Positions 17,771 through 26,509 are shown, counted from the first letter of the stretch. The stretch: 64,000 nucleotides of DNA from Pseudomonadota bacterium (GCA_016705325.1 JADIYJ010000003.1:186001-250000); one strand, 5' to 3'. The notes: a model not told the origin generated them from the letters alone. Made by a program: numbers and translations.

Positions 17771-18163
17771 CTATCCTCGGCGGCGCCGCGGGCCCGCGGC
17801 CACCGCATGCAGGATGCGTCCGACTTCATCGATTCGATCCTGTAGATCGATTACCTCGCTTTCCGAGAGGTAACCCACGCGTTGCGCCAGCAGGAGCTGC
17901 GTTTCCAGTTCAGCCATCGAGCCACGAGCGACGCGAAGGAAGTCGATGAACTCCTTCGTGGAACTCCTTCGTGGGTCTGCGCGCGCACCCTTCGGCGATG
18001 TTGGAAGGGACCAATGTCGCTGCACGGTGCAATTGGGAAACCAAGCCACAGGTCTCGGATCGCGAAAGCGCGGTGGAGGACTGATGCACCAGAACCGCAA
18101 GGGGTCCAATGCCTTCCGCCAGAGAATCAGGTCTTTGTGATTGAGCCTGGATAGCTGCTCCAT
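17771..18163 (-). pseudogene. Four-helix-bundle (23S rRNA IVS) protein with a scrambled middle
   Basis: The minus-strand frame encodes 130 residues. Its start (HKDLILWRKAL) and end (TKEFIDFLRVARGSMAELET, LLAQRVGYLSESEV) match the four-helix-bundle/23S rRNA intervening-sequence protein family. The middle 35-40 residues do not. Read in the neighbouring frame, that middle gives CGLVSQLHRAATLVPSNIAE, the missing family core. The shift is opened by one base lacking in the G run at 18101-18104 and closed by a 13-bp tandem duplication at 17948-17973. The result is a full-length frame with a nonsense core, most likely non-functional. Confidence 0.75.
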
Positions 18164-18235
18164 GCAGCCATCATCGGCGCTTCAGGGACTTCGCGGCGAC
18201 AACGATTTCGGGGCAGAAAGTCCCGGCTCAGCCGA

Positions 18236-18325
18236 TCCTCCCTTCCTCTCCTTCCTCTCTTCCCTTTCTTCTTTCTCTTCTTCCTCCCCTCCTCCCCCTC
18301 CCCCCTCCTCCCCTTCCCTTCCTAC
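18236..18325. repeat. Degenerate AGGAAGGNN-type tract after fabI, purine strand on -
   Basis: About 90 bases of almost pure C/T on the plus strand abut and slightly overlap the fabI stop codon. It is more degenerate than the ppiD array, with TTCTTCTTTCTCTTCTTCC and CTCCCC runs. The interval 18164-18235 between this tract and the four-helix remnant holds nothing I recognise. Confidence 0.8.
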
Positions 18326-19110
18326 TCTTCCGCGAAACTCATCCCCACATGGCTGTACCCGGCATCCACGTAGACGGTTTCGCCGGTGACGCCCGACGCG
18401 AGGTCGGAGCAAAGGAATGCCGCCACGTTGCCGACTTCGTCGATCGTCACGTTGCGGCGCAGAGGCGTGGCGGCGGCCACCTGGCCCAGCATCTTGCGGA
18501 AGCCGCTGACACCTGCTGCCGCCAGCGTCTTGATCGGTCCGGCCGAGATCGCATTCACGCGGATGCCCTGCGGTCCGAGATCGGCCGCGAGGAAGCGCAC
18601 GTTCGCTTCGAGGCTCGCCTTGGCCAGGCCCATCACGTTGTAGCTCGGGATCGAACGCATGGCGCCCAGGTACGACAGCGTGATGATCGCGCCCGCACGG
18701 CCCTGCATCAGCGGCTTGCCGGCCTTTGCCAGCGCGGTGAGGCTGTAGCTCGAGATTTCGTGCGCAATACGGAAGCCGTCGCGCGTGGTGCTCTCGACGA
18801 ACGTGCCGGCCAGCTCTTCACGCGGCGCGAAGGCAACCGAGTGCACGATGATGTCGAGCGAGTCCCAGACTGCACGAATGCCTGCGAACGCAGCGTCGAT
18901 CTCGGCATCGGAGGCGACGTCCATCGGCAGCGTGATCGTCGCGTTGAAGGCCTGCGTCATCTCGAGGACGCGATCCTTGAGTCGGTCATTCTGGTAGGTG
19001 AACGCGAGCTCCGCGCCCTCCCGGTGCATCGCTGCGGCGATGCCATGGGCGATCGAACGCTCCGAGGCGAGCCCCACGATGAGGGCCCGCTTGCCTGTCA
19101 GGAATCCCAC
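18322..19110 (-). CDS. fabI: Enoyl-[acyl-carrier-protein] reductase (NADH)
   Basis: This 262-residue short-chain dehydrogenase-like enzyme carries out the last reduction of fatty-acid elongation. FabI-specific residues are in place: the NAD-binding start GKRALIVGLASERSIAHGIA, Tyr147 (SYLGA), Tyr157 and Lys164 (SYNVMGLAK). These lie one position beyond the E. coli numbering. The C-terminus GYSHVGMSFAEE is normal. The stop lies inside the edge of a C/T-rich repeat tract. The gene is downstream of mltD on the same strand with a five-base gap. Confidence 0.97.
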   Translation of the reverse strand: MGFLTGKRALIVGLASERSIAHGIAAAMHREGAELAFTYQNDRLKDRVLEMTQAFNATITLPMDVASDAEIDAAFAGIRAVWDSLDIIVHSVAFAPREELAGTFVESTTRDGFRIAHEISSYSLTALAKAGKPLMQGRAGAIITLSYLGAMRSIPSYNVMGLAKASLEANVRFLAADLGPQGIRVNAISAGPIKTLAAAGVSGFRKMLGQVAAATPLRRNVTIDEVGNVAAFLCSDLASGVTGETVYVDAGYSHVGMSFAEE

Positions 19111-19115
19111 GATGT

Positions 19116-20786
19116 TCAGCCTCCGGTTTGCCGGCTTGAGTCGGTGTAGACGACGAGACGCTGGCCCGCGCGGAGCGACGACGACTGCCGCAGGCGGTTC
19201 CAGGTCATGAGCTCACGCACGCTGACGTCGAAGCGGTCGGCGATCTCGGAGAGCGTGTCGCCGCGTTTGACCTTGTAGGTCACGCGGCTCGATTCCTTCG
19301 CGCTGCTGGACGCAGTCTGCGTTGCGGTTCCGCCCTTGCCCGGTATCTCGAGTCGTGCGCCGGGAACCAGTCCTGCCTTGCTCGAGAGGCCGTTGGCGGA
19401 GGCGAGGGCCGGCACCGTGACACCATACCTGCGTGCCACGTCCCACAGCGTGTCGCCCGACTTCACGACGTGGACCCCGGGTTTCTTCGATGCCGGTGGC
19501 TTCTGGTGTTCCGGCAGCTGGGCCGTGATGTCGTCACGCGGTGCGGCCAGCGAGGCGAGCGTCACGGTCGAGCCGGCGAATCCAGCCGGAATCAGCAGCG
19601 AGTCACCTGGATGGATCACCGAGCCCTGGATGTCGTTGGCCTGCTGCAGGGCCACCATCGGCACGCCGTACTGACGGGCGATCGCACTGAGCGTTTCGCC
19701 ACGGCGGACCTTGTGGTGAACCTCCGGGGGCGGTTCGACGGCAGCAACGGCGACGCTGCTCTGGTCCATGAGCGACGGGTCGAGCATCGCCTGGCGGAAA
19801 GTCTGCGCGTTCGGGACCGGCAACAGCAGCCGATGCGGGCCTTGCGGCGGCGTCGTCATGCGGTTGTAGCCGGGATTCAGCGCGAACATGTCTTCGCGGG
19901 TGATGCCGGCGAGCTCGGCCGCATGGTCGAGGTGCATCTGCTTGCCCGGTTCGACGGCTTCGAAGAACGGCTGGTTCGGGATCGCAGCGAATGACAATCC
20001 GTAGGCTTCCGGGTTACGCACGATGCGGCTGATCGCGAGCAGCTTCGGCACGTAGTCGCGGGTTTCGGGACGCAGGCTCAGGCTGAAGAAGTCTGTCGGC
20101 AATCCCGCCGACTGGTTGCGACGCACCGCGCCGCTGACGGTGCCTTCGCCGCCGTTGTAGGCAGCGATCGCCAGGTACCAGTCGCCTGCGAAATACGTGT
20201 TCAGGTACTGCAGGTAGGTGAGTGCGGCGCCCGTGGCCTCGATGACGTCGCGACGCTCGTCGATCCACCAGTTCTGTTCGAGGCCGTAGTGCTTGCCTGA
20301 GGACGGGATGAACTGCCACAGGCCCGAGGCGCGGCTGCGCGAATAGGCGACTGGATTGAACGCGCTTTCGACGACCGGCAGCAGCGCAAGTTCGAGCGGG
20401 AGGTTGCGCCGCTCGATTTCCTGCACGATGTAGTACAGGTAGCGCGCTCCGCGCTTGAACGTACGGTCGAGAAAATCGGGGTTCTTCCGATAGAGCTCAA
20501 CCTCGCGGTCGACCGCGTAATGCGCGACGTCCGGCAGGGCATAACCGTCGCGAATGCGATCGAGCAGGTCCTTGTACTGCTCCGGCGGCATGTGCGGCAG
20601 TTCGCGTGCCGTGCTGAACGAGCCCGGGATCGTGACCGTCGCGCGGTCCATCGGCGCCTTCGGACCCGGGTGTTCCGGCGCGGGCGGCAGGCTCGAGTAG
20701 GTCGTGTCGGTTGTGGCACAGCCGGCGAGCAGCGCGGCCGCTGCGACGGCGGCAAGCCAGGACGGGTGTGTTTTGGTTCGTGTCAT
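19116..20786 (-). CDS. mltD: Membrane-bound lytic murein transglycosylase D
   Basis: This 556-residue lipoprotein has a signal peptide ending in the lipobox LLAGC, so it is predicted to be lipid-anchored. The transglycosylase domain contains LLPVVESAFNP with the catalytic glutamate, then ASGLWQFIPSSG and AIAAYNGGEGTV. Three LysM peptidoglycan-binding repeats follow (HKVRRGETLSAIARQYGV, HVVKSGDTLWDVARRYGV, YKVKRGDTLSEIADRFDV). It cleaves murein glycan strands. It lies between gloB and fabI on the same strand; mltD next to gloB is a common gammaproteobacterial arrangement. Confidence 0.96.
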   Translation of the reverse strand: MTRTKTHPSWLAAVAAAALLAGCATTDTTYSSLPPAPEHPGPKAPMDRATVTIPGSFSTARELPHMPPEQYKDLLDRIRDGYALPDVAHYAVDREVELYRKNPDFLDRTFKRGARYLYYIVQEIERRNLPLELALLPVVESAFNPVAYSRSRASGLWQFIPSSGKHYGLEQNWWIDERRDVIEATGAALTYLQYLNTYFAGDWYLAIAAYNGGEGTVSGAVRRNQSAGLPTDFFSLSLRPETRDYVPKLLAISRIVRNPEAYGLSFAAIPNQPFFEAVEPGKQMHLDHAAELAGITREDMFALNPGYNRMTTPPQGPHRLLLPVPNAQTFRQAMLDPSLMDQSSVAVAAVEPPPEVHHKVRRGETLSAIARQYGVPMVALQQANDIQGSVIHPGDSLLIPAGFAGSTVTLASLAAPRDDITAQLPEHQKPPASKKPGVHVVKSGDTLWDVARRYGVTVPALASANGLSSKAGLVPGARLEIPGKGGTATQTASSSAKESSRVTYKVKRGDTLSEIADRFDVSVRELMTWNRLRQSSSLRAGQRLVVYTDSSRQTGG

Positions 20787-20792
20787 TTCGGC

Positions 20793-21569
20793 TCAGCGGA
20801 ATCCGTCTTTCCAGCGCCGCACTTCGGCGAACACGTCCACGGCCCCGGGCAGCGAGTGTCCCGCGTGACGTTCGGCCGCGGCGCGTACTGCCGGTTCGCG
20901 GCAGCGCAGGAAAGGGTTGATGAGGCGCTCGCGTCCGAGGGTGGAAGGCAGCGTGATTTCGTCGCGGTCGCGGCGTTGCTGGACGTCGGCCAGCGTGTCG
21001 CGCACGTGGCCGTTGCCGGGCTCGACAGCGGCTGCGAACTTCAGGTTCGAGAGCGTGTACTCGTGCGCGCAGAAGACGCGCGTCGCGTCGGGCAGGGAGG
21101 CGAGGCGGTCAAGCGAGTCGAGCATCTGGTCGGGCGTGCCTTCGAACAGGCGGCCACAACCAGCGCTGAAAAGGGTGTCGCCGCAGAACAGCGCACCGTG
21201 GCCCGCATAGGCAATGTGGCCGAGCGTGTGACCAGGAACGGCTAGCACGTCGAATTCGAGCCCGAGGTTCTCAAGTGACGCCTTGCCTCCATCGTCCAGT
21301 GCCTGCGCCGCGCAGGGCATCTGCTCGCGAGCCGGCCCGAATACCGGTGCGCCGTGCCGCGCGGCCAGCGCTCCGACACCGCCGACGTGATCGGCGTGGT
21401 AGTGCGTGACCAGGATCGCGCCGAGTTGCAGTCCCTGCGCCTGCAATGCCAGTTCCACCGGGCGGTCGTCACCCGGATCGACTACCACGGTAGCGGCCGG
21501 GTCGGCCGGCGCGCGTATCAGCCAGATGTAGTTGTCCGAGAACGCCCGCACCGGGCTCACTTGCAGCAT
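20793..21569 (-). CDS. gloB: Hydroxyacylglutathione hydrolase (glyoxalase II)
   Basis: This 258-residue metallo-beta-lactamase-fold enzyme hydrolyses S-lactoylglutathione in methylglyoxal detoxification. The metal motif THYHADH (His56, His58, Asp60, His61) is clear. VPGHTLGHIAY, FCGDTLFSAGCGR and CAHEYTLSNLKF supply the other ligands and the glutathione site. ATG at 21569 is chosen because MLQVSPVRAFSDNYIWLI is the canonical start; the frame remains open far upstream without homology. It is divergent from the methyltransferase gene and ends six bases before mltD. Confidence 0.96.
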   Translation of the reverse strand: MLQVSPVRAFSDNYIWLIRAPADPAATVVVDPGDDRPVELALQAQGLQLGAILVTHYHADHVGGVGALAARHGAPVFGPAREQMPCAAQALDDGGKASLENLGLEFDVLAVPGHTLGHIAYAGHGALFCGDTLFSAGCGRLFEGTPDQMLDSLDRLASLPDATRVFCAHEYTLSNLKFAAAVEPGNGHVRDTLADVQQRRDRDEITLPSTLGRERLINPFLRCREPAVRAAAERHAGHSLPGAVDVFAEVRRWKDGFR

Positions 21570-21707
21570 GCTGCTGGGGACTCCTTCGTCGTCCGCGGGC
21601 CAATGAGTCCGGGCGGGGCGTATTAGAGCCGTTCGCGACCAAAAATTCCATATGACAGGCCACGTTTTTTCGAATTCGTGCAGGGACTTACGGCTATCCT
21701 TGGGCGC

Positions 21708-22982
21708 ATGACCGCAAATTCCGCCGCAGACCACTGGCTCGAATCCCCACTCGGGGCAGCCGTGCGCGCGCTGGAAACGCGGTTGCTGCAGGACGAGCTG
21801 GCCGACGTCGTCGGCTTCGAACTGCTGCAGATCGGTCGCTGGGGCGATCCCACCAGCCTCTGTGCGGCGGCGCGCACGCAGCACCGAAGTTGCATCGCGC
21901 CCGATGCAGCGGGTCCCGGCGCAATCCGTGCCCACTTCGACGCGCTCCCGATCGCCACCAATTCGGTGGAGGCGGTGCTGCTGCCGCACACGCTCGAACA
22001 TGCGCCACGTCCGCACGAACTGCTGCGCGAGGTCGACCGCGTCCTGGTCGGCGAGGGCAGCCTGGTCATCTGCGCCTTCAATCCGTGGAGCACCTGGGGC
22101 GTCCGGCACCACTTCGCTTCGAGTGTCCAGTTCCCGCCGCATGCGGCGCGCATGATGAGCGAACACCGCACGCGCGACTGGCTCAGCCTGCTCGGTTTCG
22201 AGGTCGTCTCCTCGCGGAGCTACCTGTTCGCGCCGCCCTGGACGCAGAGCATGTTCGGCCTGCGCGAGGACAGCTGGCTCGAGCGCCGCGGACCGATCAT
22301 CGCGTCGCCCCTGGCAGGCGCATACCTGCTCAAGGCGCGCAAGCGCGTGCGTTCGATCACGCCGGTCAGGCCCGCATGGACACAGCGGCCGGTGCTCGTC
22401 GGCAGCGCGCCCGGAACCAACCACGAGACAGGCCGCGTGAGTCAGTCCGAAGTGATCGTTCACACGGACGGGGCCTGCAAGGGCAACCCGGGCCCGGGAG
22501 GCTGGGGTGCGCTGCTCGAGACCGGCGAGCACCGCAAGGAGCTCCATGGCGGCGAGCCGCTCACCACCAACAATCGCATGGAGCTCACCGCGGCGATCGA
22601 GGCACTGGCCGCGCTGAAGCGCCGCTGCCGGGTGCAGCTCTACACCGATTCGCAGTACGTGCGGCTCGGCATCACCGAGTGGCTGCCGCAGTGGAAGAAG
22701 CGGGGCTGGAAGACGGCCGACAGGAAGCCAGTGAAGAATGCGGACCTCTGGCTGCTGCTCGAAGGGCAGATCGGCCGCCACGAAGTGCACTGGCATTGGG
22801 TCAAGGGCCATGCCGGGCATCCCGGCAACGAGCGGGCCGACGAACTCGCCAACCTTGGCATCGCGGCGTTGCGCGAGAAAGGGTTGGGGGCGGGGCGGGG
22901 GGGGCGGGGGCCGCGCCCCGGGCGCCGTTTCCCCCTCCCCCCCCCCCCCCCTGTAAACTGCGGAGAGACGAGCTCGCCGTAG
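21708..22982 (+). CDS. SAM methyltransferase reading in frame into RNase HI
   Basis: The frame opened by ATG 21708 runs without a stop through two recognisable proteins. Residues 1 to about 240 are a class I SAM-dependent methyltransferase of the type usually placed between gloB and rnhA (FELLQIGRWGDP, LPIATNSVEAVLLPHTLEHA, EVDRVLVGEGSLVICAFNPW). The rest is RNase HI. The join (GTNHETGR-VSQSEV) coincides with a GTG codon at 22437 that would be a normal rnhA start. Either the methyltransferase lost its stop and a fusion is made, or rnhA is also translated from its own GTG. The methyltransferase's substrate is unknown. Confidence 0.75.
   Translation: MTANSAADHWLESPLGAAVRALETRLLQDELADVVGFELLQIGRWGDPTSLCAAARTQHRSCIAPDAAGPGAIRAHFDALPIATNSVEAVLLPHTLEHAPRPHELLREVDRVLVGEGSLVICAFNPWSTWGVRHHFASSVQFPPHAARMMSEHRTRDWLSLLGFEVVSSRSYLFAPPWTQSMFGLREDSWLERRGPIIASPLAGAYLLKARKRVRSITPVRPAWTQRPVLVGSAPGTNHETGRVSQSEVIVHTDGACKGNPGPGGWGALLETGEHRKELHGGEPLTTNNRMELTAAIEALAALKRRCRVQLYTDSQYVRLGITEWLPQWKKRGWKTADRKPVKNADLWLLLEGQIGRHEVHWHWVKGHAGHPGNERADELANLGIAALREKGLGAGRGGRGPRPGRRFPLPPPPPVNCGETSSP
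22437..22982 (+). CDS. rnhA: Ribonuclease HI
   Basis: From GTG 22437 the product has the complete RNase HI active site: Asp11 (HTDGACKGNPGPGG), Glu49 (NNRMELTA), Asp71 (YTDSQYV), His125 and Asp135 (GHAGHPGNERADELAN). Each is one beyond the E. coli numbering. The enzyme removes RNA from RNA:DNA hybrids. Beyond ALREKG the frame runs through a G-rich then C-rich stretch, adding about 30 low-complexity residues (RGGRGPRPG, PPPPP) absent from the family before stopping at 22982. The usual stop near 22880 has been lost or shifted. It is in frame with the upstream methyltransferase. Confidence 0.9.
   Translation: MSQSEVIVHTDGACKGNPGPGGWGALLETGEHRKELHGGEPLTTNNRMELTAAIEALAALKRRCRVQLYTDSQYVRLGITEWLPQWKKRGWKTADRKPVKNADLWLLLEGQIGRHEVHWHWVKGHAGHPGNERADELANLGIAALREKGLGAGRGGRGPRPGRRFPLPPPPPVNCGETSSP
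22886..22951 (+). other. G-quadruplex motif followed by a C15 homopolymer
   Basis: Positions 22886-22910 contain four G runs of 4 to 8 separated by single C residues, a textbook intramolecular G-quadruplex pattern on the coding strand. About 25 bases later a run of 15 C residues spans 22937-22951. Both lie in the 3' end of the rnhA frame and just ahead of the aminotransferase gene. Confidence 0.85.
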
Positions 22983-22989
22983 GAAGACC

Positions 22990-24105
22990 ATGGATTTCAT
23001 CGACCTCAAGACCCAGTACCGTCGGCTCAAGCCCGCGGTCGACTCCAGAATCGCGAAGGTGCTCGAGCACGGCCAATACATTCTCGGGCCTGAAGTGGTC
23101 GAGTTGGAGCAGAAGCTGGCCGCGTACGTCGGCTCGAAACACTGCGTCGGCGTCGCCAGCGGCACGGACGCCCTGCTGATCGCGCTGATGGCGCTCGATA
23201 TTGGCCCGGGCGACGAAGTGGTCACGGTGCCTTTCACGTTCTTCGCGACGGCCGAAATGATTGCGCTGGCGGGCGCCAAGCCGGTCTTCGTCGATATTGA
23301 CCGCGGCACGTACAACATGGACGCGGCGAAGCTCGAGGCCGCCATTACTCCGCGCACGAAAGCGATCATGCCGGTTTCACTGTACGGGCAGTGCCCTGAC
23401 ATCGACGCCATCAACGCGATCGCCTGTCGTTACGAGTTGCCGGTGATCGAGGACGCTGCGCAGAGCTTCGGCGCCACCTACAAAGGCAGGCGTTCGGGCG
23501 GCATGACGGCGGTGGGAGCTACCTCGTTCTTCCCATCGAAGCCGCTGGGCTGCTACGGTGACGGCGGGGCCCTGTTCACGAATGACGATGCCCTCGCCAG
23601 GCTCATGCGCGAAATCCGCGTCCATGGCCAGGATCGCCGTTACCACCATCCCCGGCTCGGCCTGTGCGGGCGCCTGGACACGATCCAGGCCGCAGTGCTG
23701 CTCGCGAAGATGGACGTGTTCGACGACGAGATCGTGGCCCGTATTCGGGTGGGCCAGCGTTACGCCACGCTGATCGCGGAGAAGTTCGGCACGGGAGCAA
23801 GTGCCAAAGTCCACGCTCCCGAAGTCGAACAGTTCAATACCTGCGTGTTTGCGCAATACACGGTCGAGGTAGAGCAGCGCGAGATCGTGGAAACCCGCAT
23901 GAAGTCGCTGGGCGTGCCCACGGCCGTGCATTACCCGCTGGCGCTGCACATGCAGCCGGTGTTCAAGCATCTTGGCTACAGCGAGGGTAGTTTCCCATCG
24001 TCTGAAACCGCAGCTCGTCGCGTCATGAGTCTGCCCATGCATCCGTACCTCACCGATGCGCAGCAGGTCCAGGTGGTGGATGCGCTCGCTCAGGCGGTTG
24101 CCTGA
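22990..24105 (+). CDS. wbpE: UDP-2-acetamido-2-deoxy-3-oxo-glucuronate aminotransferase (WbpE type)
   Basis: This 371-residue PLP enzyme of the DegT/DnrJ/EryC1/StrS family closely resembles P. aeruginosa WbpE along its length (MDFIDLKTQYRRLK, GQYILGPEVVELE, ITPRTKAIMPVSLYGQC, EDAAQSFGATYKG). The PLP lysine is Lys184 in SFFPSKPLGCYGDGGAL, matching WbpE Lys185. It aminates C3 of the 3-keto-uronic acid made by the WbpB-type dehydrogenase. Its partners are 5 kb downstream, beyond dnaQ and nhaB, so the pathway is split by housekeeping genes. An AGGAAG-like ribosome-binding site precedes the ATG. Confidence 0.9.
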   Translation: MDFIDLKTQYRRLKPAVDSRIAKVLEHGQYILGPEVVELEQKLAAYVGSKHCVGVASGTDALLIALMALDIGPGDEVVTVPFTFFATAEMIALAGAKPVFVDIDRGTYNMDAAKLEAAITPRTKAIMPVSLYGQCPDIDAINAIACRYELPVIEDAAQSFGATYKGRRSGGMTAVGATSFFPSKPLGCYGDGGALFTNDDALARLMREIRVHGQDRRYHHPRLGLCGRLDTIQAAVLLAKMDVFDDEIVARIRVGQRYATLIAEKFGTGASAKVHAPEVEQFNTCVFAQYTVEVEQREIVETRMKSLGVPTAVHYPLALHMQPVFKHLGYSEGSFPSSETAARRVMSLPMHPYLTDAQQVQVVDALAQAVA

Positions 24106-24117
24106 GCGACGGCGAGC

Positions 24118-24176
24118 ACACTTCCTGCCCTTCCTTCCCTTCCTGCCCTTACCCTGCCCCTTCCTGTCCCCTTCCC
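24118..24176. repeat. Degenerate AGGAAGGNN tract before dnaQ, purine strand on -
   Basis: The gap between the aminotransferase and dnaQ is C/T-rich on the plus strand, with units such as CTTCCTGCC repeating. On the minus strand these are AGGAAGGGC units. It runs up to the dnaQ ATG, leaving no purine-rich ribosome-binding site for that gene. Confidence 0.75.
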
Positions 24177-24929
24177 ATGCGCCAGATCGTCTTCGACACC
24201 GAAACCACCGGCCTCGAGCCTGAGCTCGGCCACCGCATCATCGAGATCGGCGCGATCGAACTCGTGAACCGGCGGCGTACGGGTCGGCAGTTCCACCGCT
24301 ACCTGTGCCCGGACCGCACGATCGACCCGGGTGCGGTGCAGGTGCACGGTCTTACGACCGAGTTCCTGAGCGGACAGCCGCGCTTCGGCGACATTTTCGA
24401 CGAACTGCGCGAGTTCGTGGCGGGTGCCGAGCTGATCATCCACAACGCGCCGTTCGACGTCGCGTTCATGGACGCGGAACTCGCGATGCTCGCCGCGAAG
24501 GGTGTGTTCGAGCAGAAACTGACGACACGCGACGTCTGCAGCGTGCTCGACACTCTTGCCCTTGCACGTCAGCTGCACCCGGGCCAGCGCAACAGTCTCG
24601 ACGTCCTGTGCAAGCGCTATTCGATCGACAATTCGCACCGCGACCTGCACGGTGCATTGCTCGACGCCGACCTGCTGCTCGAGGTCTACCTGGCGATGAC
24701 GGGCGGGCAGGGCGCGCTGACCCTGGACGACAAGGCTGCGGCAGCAGGTGTCGCTGCGGCAGTAACGAAGGCCGTGCGCCCGGCGGGTACGCTCGTCGTG
24801 CGGCGAGCGACCGCGGGAGAACTGCAGGCACATCAGGGGATGCTCGAACTGCTCGACAGGAAGAGCGGCGGCAAGACCGCCTGGCGCCAGTTCGATTGCG
24901 TGCCCGAGGCGGCCACACCCGCGCCATGA
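24177..24929 (+). CDS. dnaQ: DNA polymerase III epsilon subunit (3'-5' exonuclease)
   Basis: This 250-residue proofreading exonuclease has the DEDD motifs: Exo I FDTETTGLEP (Asp7, Glu9), Exo II IIHNAPFDVAFMD and Exo III HRDLHGALLDADLL. The C-terminal tail after about residue 185 is the flexible part that contacts the polymerase alpha subunit. The stop overlaps the nhaB start (ATGA), so the two are translationally coupled. No Shine-Dalgarno sequence is visible, because a C/T-rich repeat tract fills the upstream gap. Confidence 0.95.
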   Translation: MRQIVFDTETTGLEPELGHRIIEIGAIELVNRRRTGRQFHRYLCPDRTIDPGAVQVHGLTTEFLSGQPRFGDIFDELREFVAGAELIIHNAPFDVAFMDAELAMLAAKGVFEQKLTTRDVCSVLDTLALARQLHPGQRNSLDVLCKRYSIDNSHRDLHGALLDADLLLEVYLAMTGGQGALTLDDKAAAAGVAAAVTKAVRPAGTLVVRRATAGELQAHQGMLELLDRKSGGKTAWRQFDCVPEAATPAP

Positions 24930-26434
24930 GTCACACGCTTGCGCAGTCGTTCGGCCAGGCTTTCCTCGGACGGTCGCCAGGCTGGTACAAGCTCACGATC
25001 GTCGGGTTCCTGCTGCTGAACCCGATCGTGATGCTGCTCGCCGGGCCGACGGTCACCGGCTGGCTGCTGCTCGGCGAGTTCATCTTCACGCTGGCGATGG
25101 CGCTGCGATGCTATCCATTGCAGCCAGGTGGCCTGCTTGCAATCCAGGCGGTCATCATCGGTCTCACCACGCCCGAGAGCGTGTACGAGGAAGTCACCGG
25201 CGCCTTCCCCGTGATCCTGCTGCTGATCTTCATGGTCGCTGGCATCTATTTCCTGCGCGATCTGCTGCTGTTCGTCTTTACGCGGCTGGTCCTGCGGATA
25301 CGCTCGCGCGAATCGCTGGCGCTGATGTTCTGTGGCGTGTCGGCGCTGCTGTCGGCTTTTCTCGACGCACTGACCGTCGTGGCCGTCGCGGTCACCGTCG
25401 GCATGGGTTTTTTCGAGGTCTATCACCGCGTCGCTTCGGGCAAGACCCACACCACGTCCCACCACGATTCAACGCAGGACGCGGAGGTGCAGGTAGTGCA
25501 CCGCGACAACCTCGAAGCCTTCCGCGGGTTCCTGCGCGCGCTGATGATGCACGGTGCTGTCGGCACGGCGATTGGCGGTGTGATGACGCAAGTGGGCGAA
25601 CCACAGAACCTGCTGATCGCTGAACACGCGGGCTGGAACTTCGGCCGGTTCTTCCTGGTGATGGCGCCCGTCACCATGCCGGTGGCCTTCGCCGGCCTTG
25701 CCACATGCTGGCTGGTCGAGCGGTGCCGACTGTTTGGTTATGGCACGCCGCTCCCGGACGCGGCTCGCGCCGTGCTCGAGGACTACTCACGTGAACTCGC
25801 GGTGCGTTCGACGCCGCGCGATAAGCAACTGCTGATCGTCCAGGCGACCGTCGCGATCCTGCTGGTGCTGGCGCTGGCTTTCCATGTCGCCGAAGTGGGC
25901 CTGATCGGGCTGCTGGTCATCATCCTGGCCACCGCCTTCACCGGTGTCACGGAAGAGCACCGCATCGGCAGGGCTTTCGAGGCTGCGCTGCCTTTTACGG
26001 CGCTGCTGGTGGTGTTCTTCGTGATCGTCGCGGTGATCCACGACCAGCACCTGTTCGAGCCGATGATCAACCGCGTGCTTGCACTCGAGGGTCGCCTGCA
26101 GGCAGTCATGCTGTACCTCGCCGCAGGAGTGCTCTCGTCGATCAGCGACAACGTCTTCGTCGCCAGTGTCTACATCACCGAAATCAAGGCAGCGCTGCTG
26201 CAAGGGACGATCACTCGCGAGCAGTTTGACTGGCTGGCGGTGGCGATCAACACCGGCACCAACATCCCGAGCGTTGCGACGCCCAACGGGCAGGCTGCGT
26301 TCCTGTTCCTGCTGACCTCGACGCTCGCGCCCCTGATCCGCCTCGGTTATGGCCGCATGGTCTGGATGGCGTTGCCGTATTTCGTCGTGATGACCTCGGT
26401 GGGTCTGGGAGCACTGGCGTACGTCAGCCTTTGA
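24926..26434 (+). CDS. nhaB: Na+/H+ antiporter NhaB
   Basis: This 502-residue inner-membrane antiporter has about twelve hydrophobic segments. It matches NhaB rather than NhaA or NhaD: SPGWYKLTIVGFLLLNPI at the start, SALLSAFLDALTVVAVAVTV in the middle, GGVMTQVGEPQNLLIA, SSISDNVFVASVYITEIK and NTGTNIPSVATPNGQAAFLF near the end. It exchanges sodium for protons. It overlaps dnaQ by four bases. It has no evident link to the polysaccharide genes on either side. Confidence 0.95.
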   Translation: MSHTLAQSFGQAFLGRSPGWYKLTIVGFLLLNPIVMLLAGPTVTGWLLLGEFIFTLAMALRCYPLQPGGLLAIQAVIIGLTTPESVYEEVTGAFPVILLLIFMVAGIYFLRDLLLFVFTRLVLRIRSRESLALMFCGVSALLSAFLDALTVVAVAVTVGMGFFEVYHRVASGKTHTTSHHDSTQDAEVQVVHRDNLEAFRGFLRALMMHGAVGTAIGGVMTQVGEPQNLLIAEHAGWNFGRFFLVMAPVTMPVAFAGLATCWLVERCRLFGYGTPLPDAARAVLEDYSRELAVRSTPRDKQLLIVQATVAILLVLALAFHVAEVGLIGLLVIILATAFTGVTEEHRIGRAFEAALPFTALLVVFFVIVAVIHDQHLFEPMINRVLALEGRLQAVMLYLAAGVLSSISDNVFVASVYITEIKAALLQGTITREQFDWLAVAINTGTNIPSVATPNGQAAFLFLLTSTLAPLIRLGYGRMVWMALPYFVVMTSVGLGALAYVSL

Positions 26435-26509
26435 CCCGGGTCTCAGTCCATGGCGGCGGTCGATGGCATCCGTGGCCGTCGGTAACCTTAAGAAGAAGCG
26501 TTTGGAATC

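Noticed and set aside
17656..17949. Similar KGR/RVGRVGR frames after ppiD
   Set aside because: Same reason: these are low-complexity translations of the array, in all three frames.
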